DNA of 64,000 nucleotides from positions 1-64,000 of the forward strand of contig WFNB01000108.1 in NCBI GenBank assembly GCA_015488755.1. Direction: 5' to 3'. Positions within the stretch are counted from its first letter, which is position 1, and each line of letters opens with the position of its first letter. Shown piece by piece: positions 1 through 7,626 of the stretch. The notes under the pieces are model-generated. The model saw only the letters and a program-made list of their open reading frames with translations, searched no databases and was not told the origin of the DNA. Both the position numbers and the translations under genes were made by a program. This DNA comes from Gammaproteobacteria bacterium. Its GTDB lineage: Bacteria; Pseudomonadota; Gammaproteobacteria; GRL18.

Positions 1-101
1 AAATCAATGAAGGCGGCAATCGTAGTGGCCAGCCTTCTCAGAAGGCTGGTTTTTAAATACCCTTATAGGGTGAGACTAAAACCACGTTCTAAGAACGTGG
101 A
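1..101 (+). mobile_element. Right end of an IS200/IS605-like element, with the last codons of a TnpB-like ORF
   Basis: A reading frame open from the window edge to a TAA at 54-56 would encode a tail ending GQPSQKAGF. The region then holds three hairpins: a 9-bp stem at 29-49 followed by five Ts, a small one at 59-71, and a 9-bp stem at 82-100 (CCACGTTCT/AGAACGTGG). A transposase C-terminus, structured 3' DNA and an end abutting a broken host gene fit the right end of an IS200/IS605-family element, which inserts without target duplication and carries a subterminal hairpin. The family is inferred, because only the last ~100 bases are present. The stem at 29-54 could also act as a terminator. 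The exact boundary is uncertain within about 101-112. Confidence 0.45.
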
Positions 102-270
102 TATTTACTTCATTAGATACTTTACCTAATAATGGAATTAATACCTTGCAGGGCTGGCACCAGTCAGCCCAAAAATCAACTAAAACAGGTTGTTGCTTAG
201 ACAATTCGATGACTTGTTGTTCAAAGTGTGCGCTGTCTTGTATATCAATAACAAAAGGAAACTCATTCAT
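76..270 (-). pseudogene. Thioredoxin/CnoX-like protein, 3' end lost to an insertion
   Basis: The N-terminal part of a thioredoxin fold. A beta strand and helix lead to VLVDFWADWCQPCK, with the WCxPC redox site at residues 37-41. The style of the N-terminus resembles the thioredoxin domain of CnoX/YbbN co-chaperones more than a plain TrxA. The ATG at 270 is preferred over an upstream TTG because AGGA lies about 9 bases before it. Homology stops after LGKVSNEV. The frame then runs into the hairpin sequence of the adjoining element and stops at 76-78, so most of the domain (the cis-Pro loop, last strands and any TPR region) is missing. The product is probably non-functional. Whether it was trxA-like or cnoX cannot be settled from about 60 residues. 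Confidence 0.75.
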
Positions 271-276
271 AGTCAA

Positions 277-619
277 TTGATCCTGATGGTTGTTTAGATA
301 GATTGGCGATAATCTTGTGCTTCATAAATAGGGATAAATGTGACCCTTTTCAAGTTATTATGAAGAAAGCACAATCAAGTTCACATTATGCTGATCCAAC
401 AAAGAAATGCACTATGTTAGTAGATAATGCTTTGTTATAGTTGTTTCAGCAGTTAATTTTGGACGTGGTTAGACGGAACGAATTTGGAGAAATTGATCAA
501 TGGATTGATCGCAAGCAGGACTTTATTTTCTATTTTTGTGCTGGATGGATAGCAGTAATCTGAATAAGGACTATCAGCAAAAACAGTGAAAATACTAGTG
601 GCTTGATAGGGAGACACCT
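277..619. other. Gene-free stretch between the broken thioredoxin gene and a terminator
   Basis: No convincing gene is visible. Short open stretches exist on the + strand (an ATG at 360, and one around 459-561), but none has a good ribosome binding site or a recognisable product. The + strand ends in a strong terminator at 620-666, so this could be the decayed remainder of a transcription unit or encode a small RNA. Confidence 0.4.
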
Positions 620-666
620 AGGCAGTAAATGTACCGAGCAGTTCGGTATACTTACTGCCTTTTTTA
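620..666 (+). terminator. Strong rho-independent terminator
   Basis: A long stem begins AGGCAGTAA and closes with TTACTGCCT at 660, with further pairing inside (ACCGA/TCGGT), followed directly by a run of Ts. The reverse strand lacks a T tract, so it acts on + strand transcription. No + strand gene ends nearby, which makes its source transcript unknown. Confidence 0.8.
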
Positions 667-696
667 TGGATGTCTCTTTGGTAAACAGTAAGTACT

Positions 697-852
697 CATA
701 GGTAGGCACTTAAGCTCTTTTGAGGCAGGATAACTCTGTATTTACTACGCAAGACGCCGTAAATCCATCCATGAATGAAGGCTTTATTGCCACATCCATG
801 TGGCAAAAACTTCCTCCGTAAACACAGAGTTATCCTTAAGTACCTACTTATG
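697..852. mobile_element. MITE copy A (156 bp), one of three in the window
   Basis: Non-coding, with terminal inverted repeats CATAGGTAGGCACTTAAG and the complement of CTTAAGTACCTACTTATG. An inner inverted repeat (AGGATAACTCTGT...) and a small internal palindrome (CCACATCCATGTGG) are also present. It is flanked by a perfect 10-bp direct repeat AGTAAGTACT at 687-696 and 853-862, read as the target-site duplication. The left arm has an extra ~12 bases between the outer and inner repeats. Copies at 19903 and 20775 have the same orientation and structure. No transposase is encoded, so it must be mobilised in trans. Confidence 0.88.
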
Positions 853-874
853 AGTAAGTACTAGGTATAAAAAC

Positions 875-2074
875 TTAGGAAAATAACTTTTCCAGACGTT
901 GCATGGCTTCTTGTAGATTTTCCATACTGGTGGCAAATGATATGCGCATATATCCTGGGGCACCAAAAGCAGAACCAGGAACCAGAGCGACCTCAGCCTG
1001 ACTTAAAATATAATCGGCCAATTCAACATCATCTGTTACACCATCCGTTTTATCAATAATAGCCTGCATATTAACAAAAGTATAAAATGCACCCTGTGAT
1101 GCTAATGCCTGCATATTAGGAATATTATTGACCGCAGCCACAACATAATCATGGCGTTCTTTAAATGCCTTTAACATGACTTGAATACAACTCTGATCAC
1201 CATTAAGCGCTTCTAATGTGGCTGCCTGTGAAATAGAGCAGGGGTTGGATGTGCTTTGAGACTGAATCTTAGTCATGGCTGCAATCAGATCGGCTGGGCC
1301 AGCCGCATAGCCAATACGCCAGCCAGTCATGGAATAAGCCTTGCTGACCCCATTCATAGTGACTGTTTGTGGGTAAAGCTCAGGGCACACTTCTGCAATA
1401 GTACAAAATGGCTCATCTGCCCAAACAATATGTTCGTACATATCATCGCTAGCAATAATGATATTTGGGTATTCTTTAAGCACATCCCCAATGGCTCTCA
1501 GATCGGCACGAGTATAGGCCACTCCAGTCGGATTAGAAGGCGTATTTAATACCACTAGACGTGTTTTATCGGTAATAGAGGCTTTAAGCTGTGCAGGAGA
1601 AATTTTAAAGCCTTCATCAATGCCAGTGCTGAGAATAACAGGTTGCCCCCCACCTAAAATGACCATATCAGGATAAGATACCCAATACGGAGCAGGGATA
1701 ATGACTTCATCCCCCTCATTAAGATAAGCCTGACAGAGGTTGTAGAAACTCTGCTTACCACCACTGGAAACCAATACTTGATCGGGTGTATAGTCGAGTG
1801 AATTATCCCGCTTAAATTTATCACAAACGGCCTGCTTGAGTTCAGGAGTACCGCCAACGGCAGTGTACTTAGTAAAACCAGAATTAATAGCTTCAATGGC
1901 GGCATTTTTAATGTGATCAGGGGTGTCAAAATCAGGCTCGCCAGCCCCCAAACCAATAATGGCTTTACCTTGTGCCTTTAATGCCTTTGCTTTGGCGGTA
2001 ATGACGAGGGTTGCAGAGGGTTTAATGGCTTGCACACGCTGGGATAAATTGATTTTTGTTTTGTCTGTAGCCAA
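875..2074 (-). CDS. Aspartate aminotransferase, class I type Ib
   Basis: A 399-residue PLP-dependent fold type I aminotransferase, the normal length. It exchanges the amino group between aspartate/glutamate and their 2-oxo acids in the cytoplasm. Seen: the GLGAGEPDFDTP substrate/dimer segment near residue 41, NTPSNPTG at 177-184, the PLP-binding lysine in NGVSK (K245) followed by TGWRIGY, and the substrate arginine in MRISFATS near the C-terminus. The type Ib subgroup (Thermus/Bacillus-like, some also accepting prephenate) is inferred from its overall style. The start is a TTG with GAGG eight bases upstream, and no competing ATG lies nearby. It is transcribed away from uvrB. Exact substrate range cannot be read from sequence. 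Confidence 0.93.
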   Translation of the reverse strand: MATDKTKINLSQRVQAIKPSATLVITAKAKALKAQGKAIIGLGAGEPDFDTPDHIKNAAIEAINSGFTKYTAVGGTPELKQAVCDKFKRDNSLDYTPDQVLVSSGGKQSFYNLCQAYLNEGDEVIIPAPYWVSYPDMVILGGGQPVILSTGIDEGFKISPAQLKASITDKTRLVVLNTPSNPTGVAYTRADLRAIGDVLKEYPNIIIASDDMYEHIVWADEPFCTIAEVCPELYPQTVTMNGVSKAYSMTGWRIGYAAGPADLIAAMTKIQSQSTSNPCSISQAATLEALNGDQSCIQVMLKAFKERHDYVVAAVNNIPNMQALASQGAFYTFVNMQAIIDKTDGVTDDVELADYILSQAEVALVPGSAFGAPGYMRISFATSMENLQEAMQRLEKLFS

Positions 2075-2231
2075 GTGAAGTACCTCTATCGTAGAATAAG
2101 ACTATAAAATAAAATCTATAATAATTTTAGCACAGAGCGTATTGGAAAGGCATACTCTTATGATGAATTTCCATGCTTGTTGAACAATTTTTTCATAAAA
2201 CCTGTAATTAAAAAAAGAGAAACAAACAATA

Positions 2232-4238
2232 ATGGGAAAACCCTTTCAGCTGGTGTCATCCTTTACCCCTAGCGGTGATCAGCCCTTGGCCATAAAAACA
2301 TTGACCGAAGGTATACAAGATGGTGAAGCAGCCATGACATTATTAGGGGTGACTGGCTCAGGTAAAACCTTTACTATGGCCAATGTCATGCAGAATCTGC
2401 AACGCCCAACATTGATTTTGGCACATAATAAAACCTTGGCTGCCCAATTGTATGGGGAGATGAAAGAATTTTTCCCCTATAATTCTGTGGAATATTTTGT
2501 TTCCTATTATGACTATTATCAACCAGAAGCCTATGTTCCGGCATCCGACACCTTTATTGAGAAGGATGCCTCAATTAATGAACACATTGAACAAATGCGC
2601 CTGTCGGCAACTAAGGCATTGTTTGAGCGAAAAGATACCATTATTGTGGCCTCTGTGTCCTGTATTTATGGCCTAGGTGATCCTCAATCGTATTTAAAAA
2701 TGCTCCTACATGTGGTTCGGGGTGATCGGGTCGATCAGCGTACTATCTTGAGACGCTTAGCTGAATTACAGTATAAGCGTAATGATGTGGAGTTACACCG
2801 AGCCACTTATCGGGTTCGAGGTGATGTGATTGATATTTATCCTGCGGACTCAGACAGTGAGGCCGTGCGTATTGAATTATTTGATGATGAGGTTGAATCA
2901 CTTAGTTATTTTGATCCGCTTACTGGAGAAGTGTTACGCCGTGCCCCTCGGATCACTGTGTATCCTAAAACCCATTATGTCACCCCAAGAGAAACACTGC
3001 TAGCAGCGGTAGAAAAAATTAAAGCAGAGCTAAAAGAACGTTTAGAACACTTGTACTCACAAAATAAGCTGGTAGAAGCACAACGCCTTGAGCAACGCAC
3101 TGAGCTGGATTTAGAAATGATTTTGGAGCTGGGCTATTGTTCTGGTATTGAAAACTATTCACGCTATTTATCAGGGCGTGGCATTGGTGAACCGCCCCCT
3201 ACATTTTTAGACTATTTGCCGGATGATGCCTTATTATTTATTGATGAAAGTCATGTCACCGTGTCTCAGGTAGGTGCTATGTATAAAGGGGATCGTTCAC
3301 GCAAAGAAAATCTAGTTGAATACGGCTTTCGCCTACCCTCAGCACTGGATAATCGACCATTACAATTTTCTGAATTTGAACAATTAGCCCCTCAAACCAT
3401 TTTTGTTTCAGCCACACCGGGTCACTATGAAGCTGAAAAGTCTGTGGTTATTGCCGAGCAAATTGTCCGTCCCACAGGCTTGACTGATCCACCCATTGAA
3501 ATTAGAAAGGCAACAACTCAGGTGGATGATTTGTTATCGGAGATTGCTAAGAGGGTAGCACTTAAAGAACGCGTATTAGTGACTACCTTAACCAAGCGTA
3601 TGGCTGAGGATCTGACGGATTACTATCTGGAACATGATGTTAAAGTGCGCTATCTGCATTCAGATATTGATACCGTTGAACGGGTAGAAATCATTCGGGA
3701 TCTGCGTTTGGGAGAATTTGATGTACTGGTGGGGATCAACTTGCTTAGAGAAGGCTTGGATATTCCAGAAGTATCACTGGTGGCTATTTTAGATGCGGAT
3801 AAAGAAGGTTTTCTTCGCTCAGAACGTTCGCTTATTCAAACAATGGGACGTGCTGCCCGTCATGTCAATGGTGAGGTTATTTTATATGCTGAACGGATCA
3901 CAGGCTCTATGCAACGCGCAATAGATGAAACCAATCGACGCAGAGAGAAACAGCAAGCCTATAACAAAGAGCATGCTATTATCCCCAAGGGTATTAAAAA
4001 ATCCGTTAAAGACATTCTTGAAGCCACTATTCCAGGTGCAGGCCTAGCGGTTGCTAAAAATAGGAAGGTGGCAGAAGAAGCGGGACGCTATGAGCTTATG
4101 TCTCGAAAAGAATTGGAAAAACATATTAAAGAGTTAGAAGATAACATGTATGCTCATGCCCAAAATATGGAATTTGAAGAAGCGGCTCAGTTAAGAGATC
4201 AGATGAAAGTCTTACAAGAGAAATTTATTTATCTTTAA
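2232..4238 (+). CDS. uvrB: Excinuclease ABC subunit B
   Basis: The central DNA-damage verification helicase of nucleotide excision repair. It is loaded by UvrA and then recruits UvrC for dual incision. At 668 residues it is full length. Walker A is GVTGSGKT at 39-46. The tyrosine-rich beta-hairpin [12 protein letters not shown] near residues 92-104 inserts between DNA strands. Helicase motifs include FIDESHV and QTMGRAARH. The C-terminal UVR coiled-coil motif ([10 protein letters not shown]) that contacts UvrC is intact. The ATG at 2232 follows a weak AAGAGAA. I looked for a CTGT-N8-ACAG LexA box upstream and did not find a good one. The gene is monocistronic by appearance, with a tRNA gene downstream. 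Confidence 0.98.
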   Translation: MGKPFQLVSSFTPSGDQPLAIKTLTEGIQDGEAAMTLLGVTGSGKTFTMANVMQNLQRPTLILAHNKTLAAQLYGEMKEFFPYNSVEYFVSYYDYYQPEAYVPASDTFIEKDASINEHIEQMRLSATKALFERKDTIIVASVSCIYGLGDPQSYLKMLLHVVRGDRVDQRTILRRLAELQYKRNDVELHRATYRVRGDVIDIYPADSDSEAVRIELFDDEVESLSYFDPLTGEVLRRAPRITVYPKTHYVTPRETLLAAVEKIKAELKERLEHLYSQNKLVEAQRLEQRTELDLEMILELGYCSGIENYSRYLSGRGIGEPPPTFLDYLPDDALLFIDESHVTVSQVGAMYKGDRSRKENLVEYGFRLPSALDNRPLQFSEFEQLAPQTIFVSATPGHYEAEKSVVIAEQIVRPTGLTDPPIEIRKATTQVDDLLSEIAKRVALKERVLVTTLTKRMAEDLTDYYLEHDVKVRYLHSDIDTVERVEIIRDLRLGEFDVLVGINLLREGLDIPEVSLVAILDADKEGFLRSERSLIQTMGRAARHVNGEVILYAERITGSMQRAIDETNRRREKQQAYNKEHAIIPKGIKKSVKDILEATIPGAGLAVAKNRKVAEEAGRYELMSRKELEKHIKELEDNMYAHAQNMEFEEAAQLRDQMKVLQEKFIYL

Positions 4239-4250
4239 GATCAAAAAGAC

Positions 4251-4279
4251 TTGCTAAAATAGTATAGTATCGGTATCAT
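4251..4279 (+). promoter_or_regulatory. Probable promoter for tRNA-Val
   Basis: TTGCTA at 4251-4256 and TATCAT at 4274-4279 are separated by 17 bases, a good sigma-70 arrangement. It sits in the gap between uvrB and the tRNA and would start transcription about 70 bases before the mature tRNA. Confidence 0.45.
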
Positions 4280-4357
4280 ACGCATCGTTTCTGGTACATC
4301 TCGTAGCACAAGGAAACATTGCTTTAAACAAGCAAGTTGCTAAAAAAGCGACCCTGT

Positions 4358-4434
4358 AGGCACGTAGCTCAGTTGGTTAGAGCACCACCTTGACATGGTG
4401 GGGGTCGGTGGTTCGAATCCACTCGCGCCTACCA
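4358..4434 (+). tRNA. tRNA-Val (anticodon GAC)
   Basis: A 77-base cloverleaf. The 7-bp acceptor (AGGCACG with CGCGCCT) contains one A-C mismatch. The D arm is GCTC...GAGC, the anticodon stem CCACC/GGTGG surrounds loop TTGACAT (anticodon GAC, reading GUC/GUU valine codons), and the T loop is TTCGAAT. CCA is encoded. The A-C mismatch in the acceptor stem is unusual but does not disturb the fold. tRNA genes are common integration sites, and the accessory patch downstream fits that, although I found no duplicated tRNA 3' end. Confidence 0.95.
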
Positions 4435-4489
4435 TCTAAGTTATTGATTAGATGGAAGTTTTTGAAAAATATTCTCTTTATTTTGTTTC

Positions 4490-4798
4490 CTAATTATTTA
4501 TTTCTCTTTCCAAGATACTTCTCACTTGTTTGCTCATGGTGGAAATACGGTACTGTTTATAACTGTCCTTGTCCCACTTTTCAGTAGCTATAGTTTTCGC
4601 TCTTTCCTTTAAGTATTTTTTAGCTGCATTTCTAACAAGTAATGGTTCCTTTCGTTTACGCTCCTTCTGAAGTGTTATAAGCTTTTTAAGCTGTCTATCA
4701 ACGTCAGGGTGATGCATGATTTCTGCTTGCCTACCAAGTTCATAAAATACTTTTACAATAGATGTTAAATCTCCGTTTTTAATTGATTTGGATGCCAT
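4490..4798 (-). CDS. Hypothetical lysine-rich protein (102 aa)
   Basis: I do not recognise this family. The product is soluble, highly charged and lysine/arginine-rich, predicted largely helical, with no membrane segment or signal peptide. Its composition is protein-like rather than random. It has an ATG start and lies just after the 54-residue gene on the same strand, so the two may be co-transcribed. It sits in the accessory patch beside tRNA-Val, which suggests mobile-element cargo. No function is proposed. Confidence 0.5.
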   Translation of the reverse strand: MASKSIKNGDLTSIVKVFYELGRQAEIMHHPDVDRQLKKLITLQKERKRKEPLLVRNAAKKYLKERAKTIATEKWDKDSYKQYRISTMSKQVRSILEREINN

Positions 4799-4822
4799 GT
4801 TAGTTAATTCTTCAAGACTTGA

Positions 4823-4987
4823 CTATCTAGCATTCCATGCGTCAGGAGTGTTTTTCGCATTTTCGCATTCTTGCATATGATGTTTAAGAAACTCATCAAT
4901 ACTAGGTGTTTTGTTAAAATAATTAATCTCATGAGTATTTTTGTCAGAGAAAACATCGCACCAGTCTTTGAATTTATAGATGCCCAT
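4823..4987 (-). CDS. Small hypothetical protein (54 aa) with a duplicated 5' region
   Basis: Starts MGIYKFKDWCDVFSD and ends DAWNAR. GGAG lies eight bases before the ATG, a good ribosome binding site. The first nine codons and about 30 bases upstream are repeated almost exactly at 5899-5955, where the frame stops after MGIYKFKDWN. I do not recognise the family. The good leader and protein-like composition support a real gene, and the duplicated leader indicates rearrangement or a degenerate paralogue within the patch. A longer overlapping frame at 4804-5016 is out of phase and has no ribosome binding site, so I take it as a shadow. Confidence 0.5.
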   Translation of the reverse strand: MGIYKFKDWCDVFSDKNTHEINYFNKTPSIDEFLKHHMQECENAKNTPDAWNAR

Positions 4988-5093
4988 AATAAACACTCCA
5001 TTAAAGTGACTGCCATTACTTGATAGGAAGCCGGATAAATAACGGTAATGAGTCGTTACGTTCGGGAGCTACCCTATATCCAGCTAATTTGGT

Positions 5094-5519
<426 letters not shown>

Positions 5520-5522
5520 CTA

Positions 5523-5645
5523 TTATTGACTAGCATTTCTGCGAAGAACCATTTTTAATAAGGCAACCTGACTGGATTTAGGATAGTAGGGAGCTACTTG
5601 TTTTACTATTCGCCTTGAGAGGTTTTGATCAAGTAATAGCTTCAT
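5523..5645 (-). pseudogene. Truncated DUF5615 (PIN-like) toxin
   Basis: The 40-residue product begins MKLLLDQNLSRRIV, the hallmark N-terminus of DUF5615 PIN-like proteins, whose first aspartate belongs to the nuclease site. The family is normally about 110-120 residues, so roughly two thirds is missing, including the later acidic residues. Its ATG overlaps the stop of the DUF433 gene (ATGA), the usual operon arrangement. Homology ends near GGTTCTTCGCA, an 18-base sequence that recurs at 6795-6812, so the break probably reflects insertion or recombination at a repeat. It is expected to be inactive as a nuclease. Confidence 0.75.
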
Positions 5646-5881
5646 GCAACATTCACTTGAATTAGCTGGTGCTCTCTATCGGCGGCATACATTAAACAAG
5701 CGGTTATATCTTCTGGTTCCAACTCTGGAAAATCTTCTATTATTTCAGCTTGAGGCATTCCTTGTGCCAGCATATCCAGTATGTCATAAACGGTAATTCT
5801 CATAGAACGTATGCATGGCTTACCGCCTCTCTTGCCGCCTCTCTTGCCCGGCTCTATCGTTATTCTGCTTTTATAGTTCAT
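5642..5881 (-). CDS. DUF433 family antitoxin-like protein
   Basis: A 79-residue protein typical of DUF433: ITIEPGKRGGKPCIRSMRITVYDIL, then a helical AQGMPQAEIIEDFPELEPEDITACLMYAADRE. DUF433 proteins contain a winged-helix-like DNA-binding fold and are usually encoded directly before DUF5615 toxins, as here, where the two genes overlap by four bases. It probably bound the toxin and repressed the operon. KRGGKRGG near residues 13-20 is a local duplication of a GGKRG unit. With its partner truncated, the antitoxin may be a relic or may neutralise toxins elsewhere. Confidence 0.85.
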   Translation of the reverse strand: MNYKSRITIEPGKRGGKRGGKPCIRSMRITVYDILDMLAQGMPQAEIIEDFPELEPEDITACLMYAADREHQLIQVNVA

Positions 5882-5892
5882 TGTTTGTTTTC

Positions 5893-6030
5893 TTAGTTCC
5901 AGTCCTTGAATTTATAGATACCCATAATAAACACTCCATTAAAGTGATTGCCATTACTCAAAGTAAAGGCTTCTTTTCGTTCATCCAGATATTCATATTT
6001 ATCATAAACACCTTCTATTTTACTGGCATT
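5893..6030 (-). pseudogene. Possible tyrosine-recombinase C-terminal remnant
   Basis: Downstream of higA the minus strand stays open and reads NASKIEGVYDKYEYLDERKEA, then continues into the duplicated MGIYKFKDW leader and stops. The first part resembles the extreme C-terminus of phage-type integrases (pattern GVY.RYEYLDE+REAL). Only about 25 residues carry the resemblance, no catalytic residues remain, and there is no start. It is reported because a dead integrase next to a tRNA gene and toxin-antitoxin fragments would explain the patch. This is recognition by eye and could be chance. Confidence 0.3.
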
Positions 6031-6340
6031 AAATGGCCTGTAACCGCTCAATAGTATCAGGATATTTTTCAGTTAATTTCAATAATGTTATAGCCTGATC
6101 GTTTGGCTTGCTTAGCCCTTGTTCCCATTTCTCTAAGGTACGTGGTGAAATATGTAGATAGGTAGCAAACAGGGCGCGGGACATATTAAATTGCTCCCGA
6201 ATATCTCGAATGTTTTTTGCGGTCATTTTGATATGAGACTTATCTATTTTATGGGTTTTTAAGGTCATCTTTCCTTGATCATGTGCTTTGGCTTCTTTTA
6301 AACCTTGTTTAAGTTCTTCAAATAAATTACGCTTGGTCAT
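6029..6340 (-). CDS. HigA-type XRE-family antitoxin
   Basis: A 103-residue protein with a flexible N-terminal arm (residues 1-40), which binds toxin in this family, and a Cro/C1-type helix-turn-helix around residues 42-95 (NIRDIREQFNMSRALFATYL, then ISPRTLEKWEQG). It would neutralise the RelE-fold partner and autorepress the operon. Its ATG lies 14 bases inside the end of the toxin gene, the toxin-first order of higBA modules. It appears complete although the toxin gene is frameshifted. Confidence 0.85.
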   Translation of the reverse strand: MTKRNLFEELKQGLKEAKAHDQGKMTLKTHKIDKSHIKMTAKNIRDIREQFNMSRALFATYLHISPRTLEKWEQGLSKPNDQAITLLKLTEKYPDTIERLQAI

Positions 6341-6658
6341 GTTTCCAATCCTCTACAAACTGTTTTAATGTTCGTTTTTCATTTACTGTTAAGTCTGTTG
6401 TCTCATTTTTTGCGTATAAAGTTAAAAGGTAGAATCTTTCCTGCTTATCAAGCCAGTAATAAATAATCCGAACTCCTCCCCTTTTTCCTTTACCGTTGGC
6501 TGCCCAGCGTACTTTACGAATACCACCAGTGCCTTGAATAACAGAGCCAGACTTAGGGGGGTCATTAAAACTGACTGAAATTGATAATATGACGTATCAT
6601 CCAGATAATCAGGTCTTAATTTTTCAAATAAATTAGTTTCAACAAAAACAGCTTTCAT
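6327..6658 (-). pseudogene. HigB/RelE-family toxin, frameshifted
   Basis: Starting at the ATG at 6658, the product reads MKAVFVETNLFEKL and then leaves frame around 6560-6580, near TTTT and CCCCCC runs. In a second frame the rest of the toxin is clear: SGSVIQGTGGIRKVRWAA, then GKRGGVRIIYYW and LLTLYAK, ending at 6327. Together these make a full HigB2/RelE-type mRNA interferase of about 110 residues. One base is missing relative to an intact gene. A sequencing error or programmed frameshifting cannot be excluded, but loss of the toxin while the antitoxin stays intact is a common outcome. The upstream TATAC/GTATA half-sites could be an autoregulatory operator. Confidence 0.8.
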
Positions 6659-7369
6659 GCTTAAAGTATACTCTATGTGGGTATAGTTATCTATTAGAAT
6701 TGAGCAACACAACATTGCTCTCTGATTTTTGATTGTCGTTAAACTTCAGGGAGAGTATGTATGTCTATCTCATATTTTGTCCAGAGCTAAGTACGCATTT
6801 TTGCGAAGAACCCTAATTTCAAGTAGAACTAAAATGCAAATAATCCACAGAAGCTGTGGATAACTTTGTGAATAAGTTTGAATAAGTGAGAGGGAACAGG
6901 CTGGACACTTGCTTCTATTTAAGTTGGTTGAATTTCATACAAAGATAGGTTCCTGAAAATAAATGAACAATAAAATCAGTTAGTTATAAAATCTAATCCT
7001 GTTTGCTATTGACATTTAAAATGTCTCTTTATGGTCTTGCTTTATTGTTTGAGTACAGTATTCTAAGAGGTGGATAAGCTTTATAAAAACAGTACGTTAA
7101 TATGCATAGATGAAGTAAATTTTAAATTTCTACTGTAATCAGATTAACCATCTTTATGACGGGGCTTAGATATTACTCTAGGGGAATTGTGGGTAAGACT
7201 AATAATATATCGTGGTGGATTTTATGTAAATAATTCACAATGATTTGGGTACTACATTGCAGAAGTTGTTTGCTGTTTGCAATATAGTAGAACCATAGAG
7301 TTTGGTAAGTAATTAATTAATTGTTTCACTGACATGAAAACAGTTTCCTACAATCTTGATTTCTTATTT
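6659..7369. other. Long gene-poor stretch with repeat remnants and a possible small RNA
   Basis: No protein gene is convincing here. It contains the 18-base element GCATTTTTGCGAAGAACC at 6795-6812 (also at 5533-5550 with one mismatch), DnaA-box-like sites at 6843-6875, and a TTGACA near 7010. It ends in a strong + strand terminator at 7370. The terminator with no gene before it allows for an RNA gene of up to ~350 nt, but I see no known RNA family. Confidence 0.35.
6843..6875. promoter_or_regulatory. Cluster of DnaA-box-like sites
   Basis: ATCCACAG and CTGTGGAT form an inverted repeat at 6843-6861. Two sites match TGTGNATAA on the + strand (6855-6863 and 6867-6875), spaced 12 bases apart. 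A third near-match faces the other way. There is no dnaA, dnaN, rep gene or iteron array nearby, so this is not argued to be a chromosomal origin. It might be a DnaA-titration site or a relic of a mobile replicon. Confidence 0.3.
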
Positions 7370-7403
7370 GTGCCTGAACACTCCTTAGTCAGGCACTTTT
7401 TTT
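7370..7403 (+). terminator. Rho-independent terminator
   Basis: Stem GTGCCTGA/TCAGGCAC with a ~11-base loop, followed by seven Ts. It is strong and + strand only. No gene precedes it for several hundred bases. Confidence 0.8.
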
Positions 7404-7626
7404 ATACAAATTAATACTTTATTTCCATTATAATATTTTTATCAGATACAATTATGAGTATCGTTGATGCACATCATTCACTATTATTGGTAAAGGTAAT
7501 ACACTATAGTCTACTATCTTTGATACTAGCACTTGAGAATTAAATAAGTATTTAGTTACATTTCAAGCATATGTCTTACTGTTTTATGTAAGCTTAATAC
7601 TGATAATAATTATTGGTAGGTGTGTT

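Noticed and set aside
2085-2231. A LexA/SOS box upstream of uvrB
   Set aside because: No sequence close to CTGT-N8-ACAG was found, so SOS control is not claimed.
4358-4434. An attL/attR pair using the tRNA-Val 3' end
   Set aside because: I found no second copy of the tRNA 3' end downstream, so no attachment site is claimed.
4804-5016. A 70-residue minus-strand ORF
   Set aside because: It is out of phase with the 54-residue ORF that has a good ribosome binding site, and its product is not protein-like.
5020-5093. A second reading frame after the clan AA protease stop (in phase, ~25 codons)
   Set aside because: It is short, has no start or ribosome binding site, and its resemblance to a protein tail could be chance.
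6540-6600. Programmed frameshifting in the HigB-like toxin
   Set aside because: The T and C runs could allow slippage, but no known slippery heptamer with a downstream structure was evident. Simple mutation is the more likely cause.
6841-6875. A chromosomal replication origin
   Set aside because: Only two or three DnaA-like sites are present, with no AT-rich unwinding repeats and no dnaA, dnaN or gidA nearby.
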